Below, piece by piece: positions 34,924 to 43,319 of a stretch of 64,000 nucleotides of DNA. The notes under the pieces were generated by a model. That model did no database searches and was not told the DNA's origin. It worked only from the letters and a program-made list of their open reading frames with translations. Within the stretch, counting starts at the first letter, position 1. Every line of letters starts with the position of its first letter. The DNA is taken from the NCBI RefSeq assembly GCF_035920365.1, contig NZ_CP109150.1, forward strand, positions 1,736,001 through 1,800,000. Reading direction: 5' to 3'. The position numbers were made by a program, and so were the translations under genes. Source of the stretch: Micromonospora sp. NBC_01740 (lineage in GTDB: Bacteria > Actinomycetota > Actinomycetes > Mycobacteriales > Micromonosporaceae).

Positions 34924-34952
34924 AGCAGCCCCCGGCAGTGCCGGGGGCTGCT
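34924..34952. terminator. 29-base perfect inverted repeat
   Basis: Arms of 14 bases (AGCAGCCCCCGGCA and its complement) surround a single G. It is a very stable hairpin, probably a terminator serving whichever element gene once preceded it. Confidence 0.6.
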
Positions 34953-35095
34953 CCTTGCTAGGTCGTCAGGGCGCGCGGCCGGTCGTTCCGCTCGTGCTTC
35001 AAACCGGCCGCGCCGATGCCCGACGACGGGCCCGCAGCGAGCTCCATCAGAGCATTATCGAATGCCTCCGAGTTGCCGGGGAGCCTCACATCGCG

Positions 35096-35482
35096 TCAGG
35101 AGTCAATATCTCGGCCGGTGCAGTTTTTCTGCACGCGCATTCCGCCGAAGTCTGGAATCCAGACCCAGTCGCAGACCGAGATCCGGAGCCGCTGACCATC
35201 GCCGACCCCGCCGGCTGCCTCGCAGCCGTTGAAGGCAGTCCGATCGACAATCACTTGCAGGTTGGCCGTGCTAACCACGCCCTTCGCCCCTTTTCCGTCA
35301 CCGCTGACCACGTCGCATGTCACGAAGCGATTGTTGGCGTCGTCGTACCAGCCGTAGGAATCTCCGCTCTGCGACCACACATACTGGTCCGCGGCATGGG
35401 CTGGCCCTGCCACCATCACCGCGGCTGTAGATGCTGCGGCTGTGGCCACGGCCACCGAGACAAACCTCGAAGCCAATTTCAT
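35096..35482 (-). CDS. Small secreted Cys-containing protein
   Basis: A 128-residue protein. Signal peptide (FVSVAVATAAASTAAVMVAGPAHA), then a mature domain of about 97 residues with four Cys (VTCDVV, FNGCEAA, ISVCDWV, KNCTGR) that could form two disulfides. It has a strong GGAGG site before the ATG. Family not recognised. GC content is below that of the flanking chromosome, and it sits between att-like repeats, so it is probably acquired. Confidence 0.72.
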   Translation of the reverse strand: MKLASRFVSVAVATAAASTAAVMVAGPAHAADQYVWSQSGDSYGWYDDANNRFVTCDVVSGDGKGAKGVVSTANLQVIVDRTAFNGCEAAGGVGDGQRLRISVCDWVWIPDFGGMRVQKNCTGRDIDS

Positions 35483-35632
35483 CGAGACCTCCTGCCGAGT
35501 GCGGGGTGCGAAGGCGCACCTCGTGAAGGATCGAAAGCGGGCGCACGAACGGCGGTGAGCCCTGACGGGACCCTACCTGTCCCTTGTAGCCCCCGCTAGT
35601 TTCGGGACTAGAAACAACTCCAACGCTGGTCA

Positions 35633-36058
35633 ATGTGCGATGAAGATCCGAGTTACCGAGCGCTCGTCGGTGCCGCTACCAGGGATGACGTTATCTTCGG
35701 TCGGGAAACTACGGCGAGGCTGAGTCGTAGGGAGGACGGCGGGCTGCGCCGAGTGCTTGCCTCGGTTCGCCGTGACGAGCTGGTGAGTCAGTGGCGCGCC
35801 GACCGGGCCCAGATGTCAGGGGCCGCCATGCTGCCCAACAAGCTGGAATCGGGTCCGTTGCAGGTCGACCACGTCCGCGGCGGCGTGGTCCTAGTGGTCA
35901 CCGAGGTCTACGCGGTTTGGTGGCACGACAAGCTATCGCAGTCGAGCAGCCAGCATCCGTGGCGCTTTGAGGTCCGAGAAGATCGGGGCGGGTGGCGGGT
36001 CTGGACGGTCACGGCTCCGGCTTGGTGTGGCGACTACATCCGGCCGGACCGGTGCTGA
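35633..36058 (+). CDS. Hypothetical protein of the integrated region
   Basis: A 141-residue frame. The C-terminal half (GGVVLVVTEVYAVWWHDKL, WRFEVREDRGGWRVWTVTAPAWCGDYI) looks like a real folded domain, with aromatic and two Cys residues. The N-terminal half is less certain, and ATG at 35814 is a possible shorter start. No ribosome-binding site is obvious for 35633. Function unknown; proteins like this are frequent cargo of actinomycete integrative elements. Confidence 0.5.
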   Translation: MCDEDPSYRALVGAATRDDVIFGRETTARLSRREDGGLRRVLASVRRDELVSQWRADRAQMSGAAMLPNKLESGPLQVDHVRGGVVLVVTEVYAVWWHDKLSQSSSQHPWRFEVREDRGGWRVWTVTAPAWCGDYIRPDRC

Positions 36059-36090
36059 CGGTTGGCGTCCCAGGGTGACAGGTTGATCAG

Positions 36091-36351
36091 TTACGCCTTG
36101 CTCGTCGGCTTCACGAAGGTTCCCCGCTGCGGCACCACGAACAACACGCCTTGGTCCACCAGTACCGCGATCGCTCGCCGCACGGTCGCCCGCGCGAGGC
36201 CATACTCCTGCACCAACTGAGACTCGGACGGGATCGCCCGGTTGGGCTGCCAGTCGCCACGCTCGATCCGGGCGGCAAGGATGCCGGCCAGTTGCCGATA
36301 CGGCGGCAGCGGCGCCCCGTGGTCAATGCGGGCCTCCGGATCGATCTCCAT
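36091..36351 (-). CDS. GntR-type winged-helix regulator, HTH only
   Basis: An 86-residue protein consisting only of the GntR DNA-binding domain (PPYRQLAGILAARIERGDW, IPSESQLVQEYGLARATVRRAIAVL, VPQRGTFVKP). It lacks an effector domain, as do KorSA-like repressors of actinomycete integrative elements, which keep transfer and replication genes silent. No such genes remain next to it. Confidence 0.8.
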   Translation of the reverse strand: MEIDPEARIDHGAPLPPYRQLAGILAARIERGDWQPNRAIPSESQLVQEYGLARATVRRAIAVLVDQGVLFVVPQRGTFVKPTSKA

Positions 36352-36393
36352 GACTCGACGCTAGAAGTCCCCGGATGACCGCTCTCGACCTTC

Positions 36394-36409
36394 TACGTAC
36401 CTAGACGTA
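36394..36409. promoter_or_regulatory. Candidate GntR operator
   Basis: TACGT-ACCTAG-ACGTA, an inverted repeat 43 bases upstream of the GntR-type gene start, is a likely autoregulatory site. Confidence 0.4.
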
Positions 36410-36761
36410 TGGCGGCCCATTCTGACGCCGGGGTACACGAGGGTTAACCCGGTCGGCCGGGGAGCTGTACTGCGGCTGTCAAGCGCTCCCCCTGATGCGC
36501 CGTGCGCCATGCTTCAGCAGGGTGTAGTCCCCGGTGCGCGACTTGCCTTCGCCAACTGATTTGCGCCGAACTCAACGTGCCGGGTGTGGGATCAACAGGT
36601 ATCCGAGAAGGACCGGCCGCGCGGCCTGGTCGGCGGCCTCCTGCGGGACGCGGACAGCACCCGGCGGGAACCTCGCGCGGACCAAGATCGGAGTTGAGTT
36701 GTGCCCTGGTTGTGACCGATGATCTTCGTCCGGCGTTCTCGCAGCTCACAGGCGGTTTGTG

Positions 36762-36799
36762 GTGGGCCGCCAGGGACTCGAACCCTGAACCTATGGATT
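36762..36799. repeat. Left attachment site core
   Basis: 38 bases identical to 47436-47473 (3' half of tRNA-Lys, starting GTGGGCCGCCAGGGACTCGA). Sequence on the left would be the original chromosomal junction; the repeat ends just before the anticodon. Confidence 0.88.
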
Positions 36800-36882
36800 G
36801 CCGGCGAGCCGGCCTTCTGCGGTGTGGTCCGAGGTCATCCGGGCTGCTGGCGCGCTTCTCGACCGGGTTCGGCTGGCACGGT

Positions 36883-36902
36883 TGCTGTACTTCGCTGCTG
36901 TA
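36883..36902 (+). repeat. Arm-type integrase site, left
   Basis: TGCTGTACTTCGCTGCTGTA, itself two TGCTGTA units 13 bases apart, is identical to 47361-47380. It lies 83 bases inside the left core and is a likely integrase or Xis arm site. Confidence 0.6.
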
Positions 36903-36911
36903 CTGCTGGCG

Positions 36912-37085
36912 TCAGATGAGGCGCTGGATGCGGACCTTGGGGTGCTCGTTCCTGAGGTGGCCTTCCTTGTGTTGGCGGACCTGCTCGTCCCAGACCTCTT
37001 GGTCGTAGTCGGGGTCGGGCGGGATCCACTTGTGGGAGCCGTCGCTGTAGTGGAACTTCTCGTCGCCGGGTCGCAGGATGCTCAT
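36912..37085 (-). CDS. Small hypothetical protein, end of a three-gene operon
   Basis: A 57-residue charged protein (MSILRPGDEKFHYSDG, PDPDYDQEVWDEQVRQHKEGHLRNEHP). The ATG overlaps the upstream gene's stop (ATGA). No family recognised. It sits next to the left attachment site. Confidence 0.6.
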   Translation of the reverse strand: MSILRPGDEKFHYSDGSHKWIPPDPDYDQEVWDEQVRQHKEGHLRNEHPKVRIQRLI

Positions 37086-37300
37086 CGGGTCCAGCCGAGG
37101 AATCGGTGGTGCAGGTGGTTGGCGGGGATGTGGGCCAGGTCCTGGGCGGCGTCGACGAGCTGGGCGGCCAGGTAGAGGGCCAACGACACCGGGGCGCGTT
37201 CGTACTCGGCTCGCAGCTCGCGCCGCCGGGGCTGGCAGGGCCAGTCGGCACCGCAGTCGCCGCACGCCCAAGCCGGTGTGACCGGAAGGTGTGTCGTCAT
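37082..37300 (-). CDS. Small zinc-ribbon-like protein
   Basis: A 72-residue protein: PAWACGDCGADWPCQPRRRELRAEYERAP, then a hydrophobic helix (SLALYLAAQLVDAAQDLAHI). The C-x2-C-x4-C cluster suggests metal binding. It resembles the chromosomal protein at 59094-59348 in cluster, spacing and helix. Overlaps both neighbours by four bases. Confidence 0.65.
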   Translation of the reverse strand: MTTHLPVTPAWACGDCGADWPCQPRRRELRAEYERAPVSLALYLAAQLVDAAQDLAHIPANHLHHRFLGWTR

Positions 37301-37530
37301 CGCAGCGTCTTCCGCGCTGCCCGCCACTTCGATGCCGGGGCGCCTTGCCGGTCGTGGTCTGACGGCCAGTGCCCTCTGTTGATCGGGATTCGATGCCTGG
37401 TGTGGCAGGGCAGCTCGCCTCCACATCGGCAGACCTTCCGCCATCGCCGCCATGACCAGACCGGCCGGTGCCGCCTGGCGAGAGTGAGCGCGGCGGCTAC
37501 CAAGTACTCGTCGTACGAGACGCGAGGCAC
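37297..37530 (-). CDS. Small basic Cys protein, first gene of the operon
   Basis: A 77-residue protein from GTG 37530: YDEYLVAAALTLARRHRPVW, then KVCRCGGELPCHTRHRIP with three Cys. Function unknown. The divergent GntR gene at 37671 likely shares its promoter region. Confidence 0.55.
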   Translation of the reverse strand: MPRVSYDEYLVAAALTLARRHRPVWSWRRWRKVCRCGGELPCHTRHRIPINRGHWPSDHDRQGAPASKWRAARKTLR

Positions 37531-37670
37531 CAGGTCTCTCCTGGGGTGTCGGTCAACATCGCGGACAGCACGTCGGGGCGGGCCCTCGGTGCAATGCCGC
37601 AGCTCACGCCACCATAATGACGTAGGACTGTAGATACAATAGGATGTAGGGCTGTTGGACGCATAGCGTC

Positions 37671-38078
37671 ATGTTCGTGATCGACCCCAGTGCGGATCGT
37701 GCCGTGTTCCGGCAGCTCGCGGACCTCCTGCGGGACCGGATCACGTCTGGCGACCTCGCGCCTGGGGCATCGCTGCCCAGCGAGCTGCGGTTGGCTCAGG
37801 AGTACGGGCTGAGCCGCACGAGCGTCCGACAGGCGGTAGCGCTACTCCGGTCGGAAGGGCTCGTGATCGTGGAACCACCGCGCGGCACGTTCGTCCGTGC
37901 CGTCGAGCCGACCGAGACGGTGACTCTTCTCAAGGGCGACACCGCCACCGCTCGGATGCCTACACCCGTCGAGCGACGCGAGCTGGAGATGGGCGAGGGC
38001 ATCCCGGTAATCGTGATCTTTCGCGCTGACGGCTCCCGCGAACTGTACGCGGCCGATCGCATCCGCGTAGGAAGGTAG
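37671..38078 (+). CDS. GntR-family regulator with shortened effector part
   Basis: A 135-residue protein. Residues 1-78 are a GntR winged helix (FRQLADLLRDRITSGDLAPGASLPSE, LSRTSVRQAVALLRSEGL). The rest (about 55 residues, GEGIPVIVIFRADGSRELYAADRIRV) looks like the first strand-helix part of a UTRA domain, so the effector domain is truncated or minimal. A TACAAT box at 37635-37640 is a possible -10. It likely controls the divergent small-gene operon. Confidence 0.78.
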   Translation: MFVIDPSADRAVFRQLADLLRDRITSGDLAPGASLPSELRLAQEYGLSRTSVRQAVALLRSEGLVIVEPPRGTFVRAVEPTETVTLLKGDTATARMPTPVERRELEMGEGIPVIVIFRADGSRELYAADRIRVGR

Positions 38079-38127
38079 AGGCGGCGACGGCCCATTGCGC
38101 CTTCGCGCCGTCGCGCTGGGCAGTCGG

Positions 38128-38526
38128 TCAGGCCTTGCCTGCAAACTGCCCGGCAACGCTGATTGCCGTCGCTACGATCGTCGAGAGCATCCCCACGATC
38201 GCGCCTAGGGTCGTCAGCCCCTCCCTGGGCGATGCCCAAAGCCCGAGGTTCATCTGACGCCACGCGTGCGGAACGAAGGTCATCCTGAGCTTCTGCCACT
38301 TGTGTTGCCGCTTGCTGCATCCAAGCAGCAGGCCAGCCGAGTTGTTTCGGCACAAGGTCCCGTCGCGGTTCACGGCGCAGCACCAGACAGGGGCCTGGAA
38401 CAGGAAGAAGCCTGTCACCAGCAGCGACAGCACGAGCAGCGCCACTGGCCCCACGGAGCGAGTCCACCAAGCCGTGACGAGGATGACGAACGCCAGATAG
38501 CCCCAGTACCGCCCCAGACCCTTCAT
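38128..38526 (-). CDS. Small membrane protein
   Basis: A 132-residue protein from ATG 38526. Two or three hydrophobic helices (YWGYLAFVILVTAWW, VALLVLSLLVTGFFLF, and a C-terminal AIVGMLSTIVATAISVAG) flank a Cys-bearing loop (PVWCCAVNRDGTLCRNNSAGLLLGC). The loop pattern (W-C, C-R-N, G-C) is seen in hypothetical proteins of actinomycete plasmids. Role unknown. Confidence 0.6.
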   Translation of the reverse strand: MKGLGRYWGYLAFVILVTAWWTRSVGPVALLVLSLLVTGFFLFQAPVWCCAVNRDGTLCRNNSAGLLLGCSKRQHKWQKLRMTFVPHAWRQMNLGLWASPREGLTTLGAIVGMLSTIVATAISVAGQFAGKA

Positions 38527-38658
38527 GGAGATCGACCGTAGTGGAGTGCATGCGGTCAGTAAGGGGTATCTGTCCGGCACCCGACAAGTGGTCTCGCAGC
38601 TTGGACGTGTAATCGTCCGTCGCAACTCGAACCGACTCACTCGTCGGGGGCCCCGGGG

Positions 38659-38799
38659 CTAGCCGCTGACTAGCTGAACCACCGCTACGAGGGCGTAGAC
38701 CAACACCACCCACGCGGCCACTTGCCCGGCGCGAAAGAACCCCGTCCCGGCGAGGAGGAACCTGATCCTCGCCTGTTGCTCAGCCTCGTCTGGGGTCAT
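38659..38799 (-). CDS. 46-residue membrane microprotein
   Basis: ATG 38799 to stop at 38659: a charged N terminus (MTPDEAEQQARIRF) and one long hydrophobic stretch (VAAWVVLVYALVAVVQLVSG). GGAGG lies seven bases before the ATG. It precedes the other small membrane gene on the same strand and may be cotranscribed. Function unknown. Confidence 0.55.
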   Translation of the reverse strand: MTPDEAEQQARIRFLLAGTGFFRAGQVAAWVVLVYALVAVVQLVSG

Positions 38800-39097
38800 A
38801 GTGATGCCTCCGCGTCTCCGGTGTTCCGGTCCGATGGCTGATCTTGCCGGTTCCGCCTAGCGGAGGTAACCACCGATCGTCCCGAGCCCTCTGCTGTGGC
38901 CTGACGGTCTCGCCCTAGGAACTGTCGGCGCACTGTCAGCTTGGGAATCAGATGAAAGACTCGGTCGGCCTCGGTCTTTCACTGTCGCTACAGCTCTTCC
39001 GCCCGGTCGCAGAGCGCCCATTATTTACCACTGTTGACCCTCGTAGGGGCACGCCACGGGCGCGACGTAGAGCTGCGGCATGGCCAGTTGCGTCCCT
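38800..39097. other. Intergenic region after the KAP gene
   Basis: No gene seen. An inverted repeat TGAAAGAC (38953-38960) and GTCTTTCA (38974-38981) with a 13-base loop could end KAP transcription or act as a regulator site. Confidence 0.5.
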
Positions 39098-41281
39098 CTA
39101 AGCCTCCGCCTCGGGCTGCATGCTCGCCCTCCGTTCTTTCTCCAGCCTTAGCGTCCATAGTGCGTATGCCCGCCGGTTGTCCATGGTTGACGGTAAAGAT
39201 AAGTGATCCTCAACCGGCTCTGCTCCATCTATCTCTGACCCGATTTCGTCAAGGACCCTCTCAATACCAAAAACCTCGTCAACAACCCCGAGGCTGAAGT
39301 CGCTAACGATTTCCCTACCGCCACTTCTGGTGACGCCCACCGTGACCAACCGCACCAAGGATTCCAATAGACCCCATCGGCCTGAGGTGACCTGATCCCT
39401 AAGCCAACTACTCGCCTCTTTAGGTTGAATCCTACGCCAGTACCAGAACAACCGAAACTCAAAGTCATTGACCTGATTGAGAGGCCTTCTAGACACTAAT
39501 TCGAATTCACTTGCAATCGAATTCGCAGCTACCGTCACGACCGGATCAATCCAATCAGGGGTATCGACGTTGCTTTCCACCCTTCCAGCGACCTTCTTCG
39601 CTATTCGAGCAACACCAGCAGCGAATCGGAGACCGTAGCCGTTTTTGGCTAGGCTATTCAAGATGAGGGCTCTACTCGCCGGCGGGTCTATGTCAGATAG
39701 AAGGTCGAAAGCCAAGTACTCCGCATCAGAGCGTGGGTCGCCGAGGAAGGTTCCCGGCGAGGGTTCGAGATTCGGATACTCCAAAGCAACCAGTCGTAGG
39801 AGGAGTTCGGGTTCTTGCACCTCCCCGCTCGCCCTGCGCGCTCGCAGTTTGCGCATAACGCGCTCTGGCTGCTCCCGTAGGGCCTGCGCGAGTGCCCTAA
39901 CATTAGGCGACTCCGAGAAGTGATGTAGTTCTTGGAGCCCTCGCGACACCAGACTGTCAGGCACGTCTTCCGCTGGTACCCCAAAAGCGAAGTAGCGGTC
40001 GAAATAGTCGACATGCCCAACGCCTTGGCGTGCTGCGAGATCCTCAGAGAATGAGCCGCTATACGTCCAACCCTCAACCGCCGATCGGATCGGGAGGAAT
40101 AGCAGCGCAAGCAAATCCAAGACTCCATCCGCATGAGGGGGCGCGACGCCCGCCCCCCTCAGGCGCTCAACCCACGACTCCCGCTGCTCCTTGTGGTTCT
40201 CACGACGGCCCGGAGCCTTGGGCCAAGCGGTGCCGGTCAATTCGGACCGCGAGCGCTGGATTAAGGAGTAGAGCCGAGGCTCTGAGGTCCGCAGCCAGGT
40301 AACGCAAAGGAAGTCTACAAAATCGACCTCCTTGTCAACCAGGGAGTGAAAGGCGTCGACTTGCGCCAGGAAGCGATTAATTGCTCGCGGCGTCGTAAGC
40401 CGGTCGCGCAAAACGGAGGTGTATGCCTTACTCAGGCGCCCCTTCGCCTCGCTACCGAGGTGCACACGCCCGCGTTCCAGTACCTTGGACAGTCCCTCGT
40501 CCATGAGTTGCATAATCTGATGTTCTCGTAACGCCGGCAGGTCAAGTCGGATCTGGACAATTTTCTCCAGATAGTCGCGCGCCCGAGCCTCGCCTTCATT
40601 GCCAACGAGATCCGTCCTCTTCAAGACATCTAGAAGTGTCTGTTCATCGTAACAAAGCAGGTAGTAGAGATTCGGAAGCCGGCCGACATGCCTGACCAGC
40701 TTCATTACGAGCAGCAACTCATCGGGAGTAAGTCTGTCCAGATCGTCCAATACCAGCAGGATTGGTCGCCCCAGCTGCCTCAATGCCTCTTGCGCCTTCT
40801 GCTTAGTGCCGTTAGCGCTTACGTCACCGGCAAGGAAATCGCTTAGTCGCTGCATTGCAGACTCGGCGTCTACTCCGACTAGGCCGCCAATCTTGCCGAG
40901 AGGGCTTACTGCGCGGCTAAAGTCGCCAATCTTCTTGCGAGTCTCGCGCCATTGTCCATCCTCAGGCAACGCCGCGCGAAGCTCGGCAAAAAATCCCAAC
41001 TGAAGGGATTCGATATCGCTATACGCCCAGGGATTGAACTCGGCCACCAGCCAGGTATCGTCTTGGCGCAACTCTCGCATCATCATTGCGAGCACACTCG
41101 ACTTTCCCGACCCCCATGGTCCAATCATCGCTAGGACGCTCGACTCACTCTGTGCCCGAACTCGTTCGAGTAGAGGCAGTAGCTGAACAGCATACTTTCC
41201 GCGGTCTAAGCGGTCAGGGTGCTCATGACTACCATCGATTGGGTCATCCCCGAGTAGATGGTCCCCAAGCTCACCGGTCAC
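39098..41281 (-). CDS. KAP-family P-loop NTPase
   Basis: A 727-residue protein. Walker A GPWGSGKSS (54-62), Walker B ILLVLDDLDRL (174-184), EFNPWAYSDIESLQLGFF between them, and TTPRAINRFLAQV later are KAP hallmarks. No membrane insertion is obvious. KAP NTPases include PifA of F plasmid, which excludes T7, and several are found in defence islands. The gene is much less GC-rich than its neighbours and uses codons rare in the flanks, so it was acquired recently. GTG start behind GAGGTGAGGGGG. Confidence 0.85.
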   Translation of the reverse strand: MTGELGDHLLGDDPIDGSHEHPDRLDRGKYAVQLLPLLERVRAQSESSVLAMIGPWGSGKSSVLAMMMRELRQDDTWLVAEFNPWAYSDIESLQLGFFAELRAALPEDGQWRETRKKIGDFSRAVSPLGKIGGLVGVDAESAMQRLSDFLAGDVSANGTKQKAQEALRQLGRPILLVLDDLDRLTPDELLLVMKLVRHVGRLPNLYYLLCYDEQTLLDVLKRTDLVGNEGEARARDYLEKIVQIRLDLPALREHQIMQLMDEGLSKVLERGRVHLGSEAKGRLSKAYTSVLRDRLTTPRAINRFLAQVDAFHSLVDKEVDFVDFLCVTWLRTSEPRLYSLIQRSRSELTGTAWPKAPGRRENHKEQRESWVERLRGAGVAPPHADGVLDLLALLFLPIRSAVEGWTYSGSFSEDLAARQGVGHVDYFDRYFAFGVPAEDVPDSLVSRGLQELHHFSESPNVRALAQALREQPERVMRKLRARRASGEVQEPELLLRLVALEYPNLEPSPGTFLGDPRSDAEYLAFDLLSDIDPPASRALILNSLAKNGYGLRFAAGVARIAKKVAGRVESNVDTPDWIDPVVTVAANSIASEFELVSRRPLNQVNDFEFRLFWYWRRIQPKEASSWLRDQVTSGRWGLLESLVRLVTVGVTRSGGREIVSDFSLGVVDEVFGIERVLDEIGSEIDGAEPVEDHLSLPSTMDNRRAYALWTLRLEKERRASMQPEAEA

Positions 41282-41349
41282 CGCGCCCCCTCACCTCGAC
41301 TTCAACCAAAGAGAAGTCAAGCAGCCAAGGGCAACTTCTGCCATCCCGA

Positions 41350-42525
41350 TGCTCCTATGGAGGTCAAGGGGTGAGGGCGGCGAAGTCTGCGCGTAGGGCG
41401 GTGTAGACGTCGCGGACGATGTAGCGCTTGAGGCAGCGGAGGATCTCTTGCTTGCTGAGGCCTTCGGTGATGCGTCGTTGCTGGTAGGCGCGGGTGCGTG
41501 GGTCGTAGCGCAGGCGGCAGAGGGCGATGGTGTGTAGGGCGTGGTTGGCGTCGCGGTCGCCTCCTCGGTGGAGGCGGTGGCGGCGCACTCGTCCGGAGCT
41601 GGCGGGTATGGGTGCTGCGCCGCAGAGGTGGGCCAGGGCGGCTTCGGAGTGCAGCCGGTCGGGGTTGTCGCCGGCGGTGGTGAGCAGTTGCGCGGCGACG
41701 TCGGTGCCGACGCCGAACAGGGCGCTGGTGTGTGGTGCGGCTTGGCGGACCAGGGGTGCCAGCTGCCGGTCGAGAGTGGTGATCTCCTCGGTGAGTGCGA
41801 CGACCCGTCGGGCGAGTCCGGCCAACGCGGCTGCGGTGGCGTGTTCCGGGTCGTTGAGGCGGGTCGGGTCGATGGTGAGGGCGGTGCAGCGTGTGACCAG
41901 GACGGCTCCGCTGAGCTTGGTCAGCTTCGCCCGCAGAACTTCCGGTGCGGCGGCGACCAGGCCGCGCATCTGGTTGATCGCCGCTGTGCGGGCCTTGACT
42001 GCCCCTTGGCGGGCTACTCGCAGGGCGCGGATGGCTTCGACCGGGCCGGTGCGGGTCTTGGGCGTGCCCATGGCGGTGCCCGCGAGGGTGGCCCGGGCGG
42101 CGGCGATGGCGTCGATCGGGTCGGACTTGCCTTTGGTCCGGCGGGTCCTGCGATCCGGGCGGTCGACCTCGACAACGGTGATCTTTTGGCTGTTCAGGTG
42201 GCGGGCCAGGCCGGCGCCGTAGCTGCCGGTGCCCTCGACCCCGACGGCTTTCAGCCGGCCGAACGAGCGCATCCAGGCCAGTAGGTCGGCATAGCCGGCG
42301 GCGGTCGCCGGGAACTCAGCGTCGCCCAGGAGCCCGCCCGTGCTGTCGATGACCGCCGCGTGGTGGGTGTCGCGGTGGGTGTCAACACCGCCGATGACCG
42401 ATCGCTTCTTCGCTGCCATGCTGGTGAGGTCCGCCCTTCTCGGTCGCGTCGAGAACACGTGGACACGTCACCGGTCAGGCGATGCGGACAACACAGTGGT
42501 GGGCGCCTCTCGCACAGGCTCCTAT
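41350..42525 (-). mobile_element. IS110-family insertion sequence
   Basis: One intact IS110-type transposase gene. The octamer GCTCCTAT occurs at 41350-41357 and 42518-42525, just outside the gene on both sides, and could be the duplicated recombination core, giving an element of about 1.17 kb. IS110 elements have no terminal inverted repeats and make a bridge RNA from a noncoding end. Here only about 100 bases lie between the start codon and the left core, so boundaries are tentative. Confidence 0.6.
41364..42419 (-). CDS. IS110-family transposase (DEDD recombinase)
   Basis: A 351-residue protein from ATG 42419. The RuvC-like domain shows GGVDTHRDTH, VGVEGTGSYGAGLA and KSDPIDAIAAARA, providing the DEDD residues. 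The C-terminal Tnp_20 domain has GAAPIPASSGRVRRHRL with the conserved Ser. It catalyses bridge-RNA-guided recombination in well-studied relatives. An upstream ATG at 42458 would add 13 residues. Confidence 0.9.
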   Translation of the reverse strand: MAAKKRSVIGGVDTHRDTHHAAVIDSTGGLLGDAEFPATAAGYADLLAWMRSFGRLKAVGVEGTGSYGAGLARHLNSQKITVVEVDRPDRRTRRTKGKSDPIDAIAAARATLAGTAMGTPKTRTGPVEAIRALRVARQGAVKARTAAINQMRGLVAAAPEVLRAKLTKLSGAVLVTRCTALTIDPTRLNDPEHATAAALAGLARRVVALTEEITTLDRQLAPLVRQAAPHTSALFGVGTDVAAQLLTTAGDNPDRLHSEAALAHLCGAAPIPASSGRVRRHRLHRGGDRDANHALHTIALCRLRYDPRTRAYQQRRITEGLSKQEILRCLKRYIVRDVYTALRADFAALTP

Positions 42526-43319
42526 CAAGTCACGACGCCTGGCCGGTGACATGCAGTTGTCGGGGTCACCGAGTCGGCCGACGAATCGGGATAAGGACAG
42601 CAAGCGTCGGTCTGCCGGTGAGTCAGACCAACCCGGCGACCCACCCCACCATCCTCACTGTCTGCCGTCGACCCGCCCGTTTGGGGAGCGGGCCGCCGCC
42701 CGGTCCGCCACGTCAAGCGGACCTTGACGGCTCGTACGGACGCTGGCGGGCCGGGCAGGGGTTTGCTCGGCTCGCCCGGGTCGATGGCAGGCGGGATGGC
42801 CTACCGCAACCACCCACGGACCGCGAGCCGCCGGCGGTGCCCCGGCCATCCTGGAGCCGGAGCGCCCCCGCCGGAGGCGCGGTAGCCGCAACCCCGGCGA
42901 CCGCCGCCAGCTCGCCGACGCGGCCGGCGTGCGCTGTCCTACGCCGCGCGGGTCGTGGCCGCGCGGCCCGGCCGGCTGCCGGCCCACCACCACCCGGTCA
43001 ACGGCCCTGTCGTGCTGCGGCGGCCCCTTGGGCTCCCCGCTCTCCGCGCCAGCCGCCGGGCGTTGTTGCGTGGCCGGAGCGGAGCGACAGCGGAGCGACG
43101 GACGCGCGCCCAGGCGGCGGCGCGTGCGGCCCGTTCAGGGCCGCCTTGATGGACGTACAGAAAGTCCTCCCACACCGGCCGGCAGCCGGCCCGTCGTGTT
43201 CGGCAGATACTTGACATGATCCTCAGAGTCCTTCGGGAGGATTCACGGTCCGCGACAGTGCGCGCATCACGGCAGACGGTGTTGGCCTACCTTTCGAGGG
43301 GCCTGGCTGGATCGCTACG
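42526..43319. other. GC-rich region without a recognised gene
   Basis: About 790 bases. Reading frames exist but their translations are Arg/Pro-rich, with no family features. It may hold decayed element genes cut by the IS110 insertion, possibly where transfer functions once lay. Confidence 0.5.

Larger units (their letters stand above)
34289..35095. other. Region of element remnants between yefM and a secreted-protein gene
   Basis: About 800 bases without an intact gene: the yefM operator, an old att end (34370-34477), a short TPR-like reading frame (34655 onward) and a strong inverted repeat (34924-34952). GC content is lower than in the flanking chromosome. Confidence 0.6.

Noticed and set aside
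34655..35599. A 314-codon protein across the remnant region
   Set aside because: Only the first 60 codons look protein-like; the rest runs antisense through a clear secreted-protein gene.
36720..36920. A second tRNA-Lys gene
   Set aside because: Only the 3' half (38 bases) is present; anticodon and D arm are missing, so it is an att site.
37600..37660. CRISPR-like short repeats (GTAGGACTGTAG / GATGTAGGGCTG)
   Set aside because: Irregular and only two imperfect units; more likely a GntR operator/promoter region.
38941..38985. Factor-independent terminator after the KAP gene
   Set aside because: 13-base loop and no T run in either direction; listed only as an inverted repeat.
42360..43214. 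Long plus-strand frame over IS110's left flank
   Set aside because: No family features, composition typical of noncoding GC-rich frames, and overlaps the transposase start.
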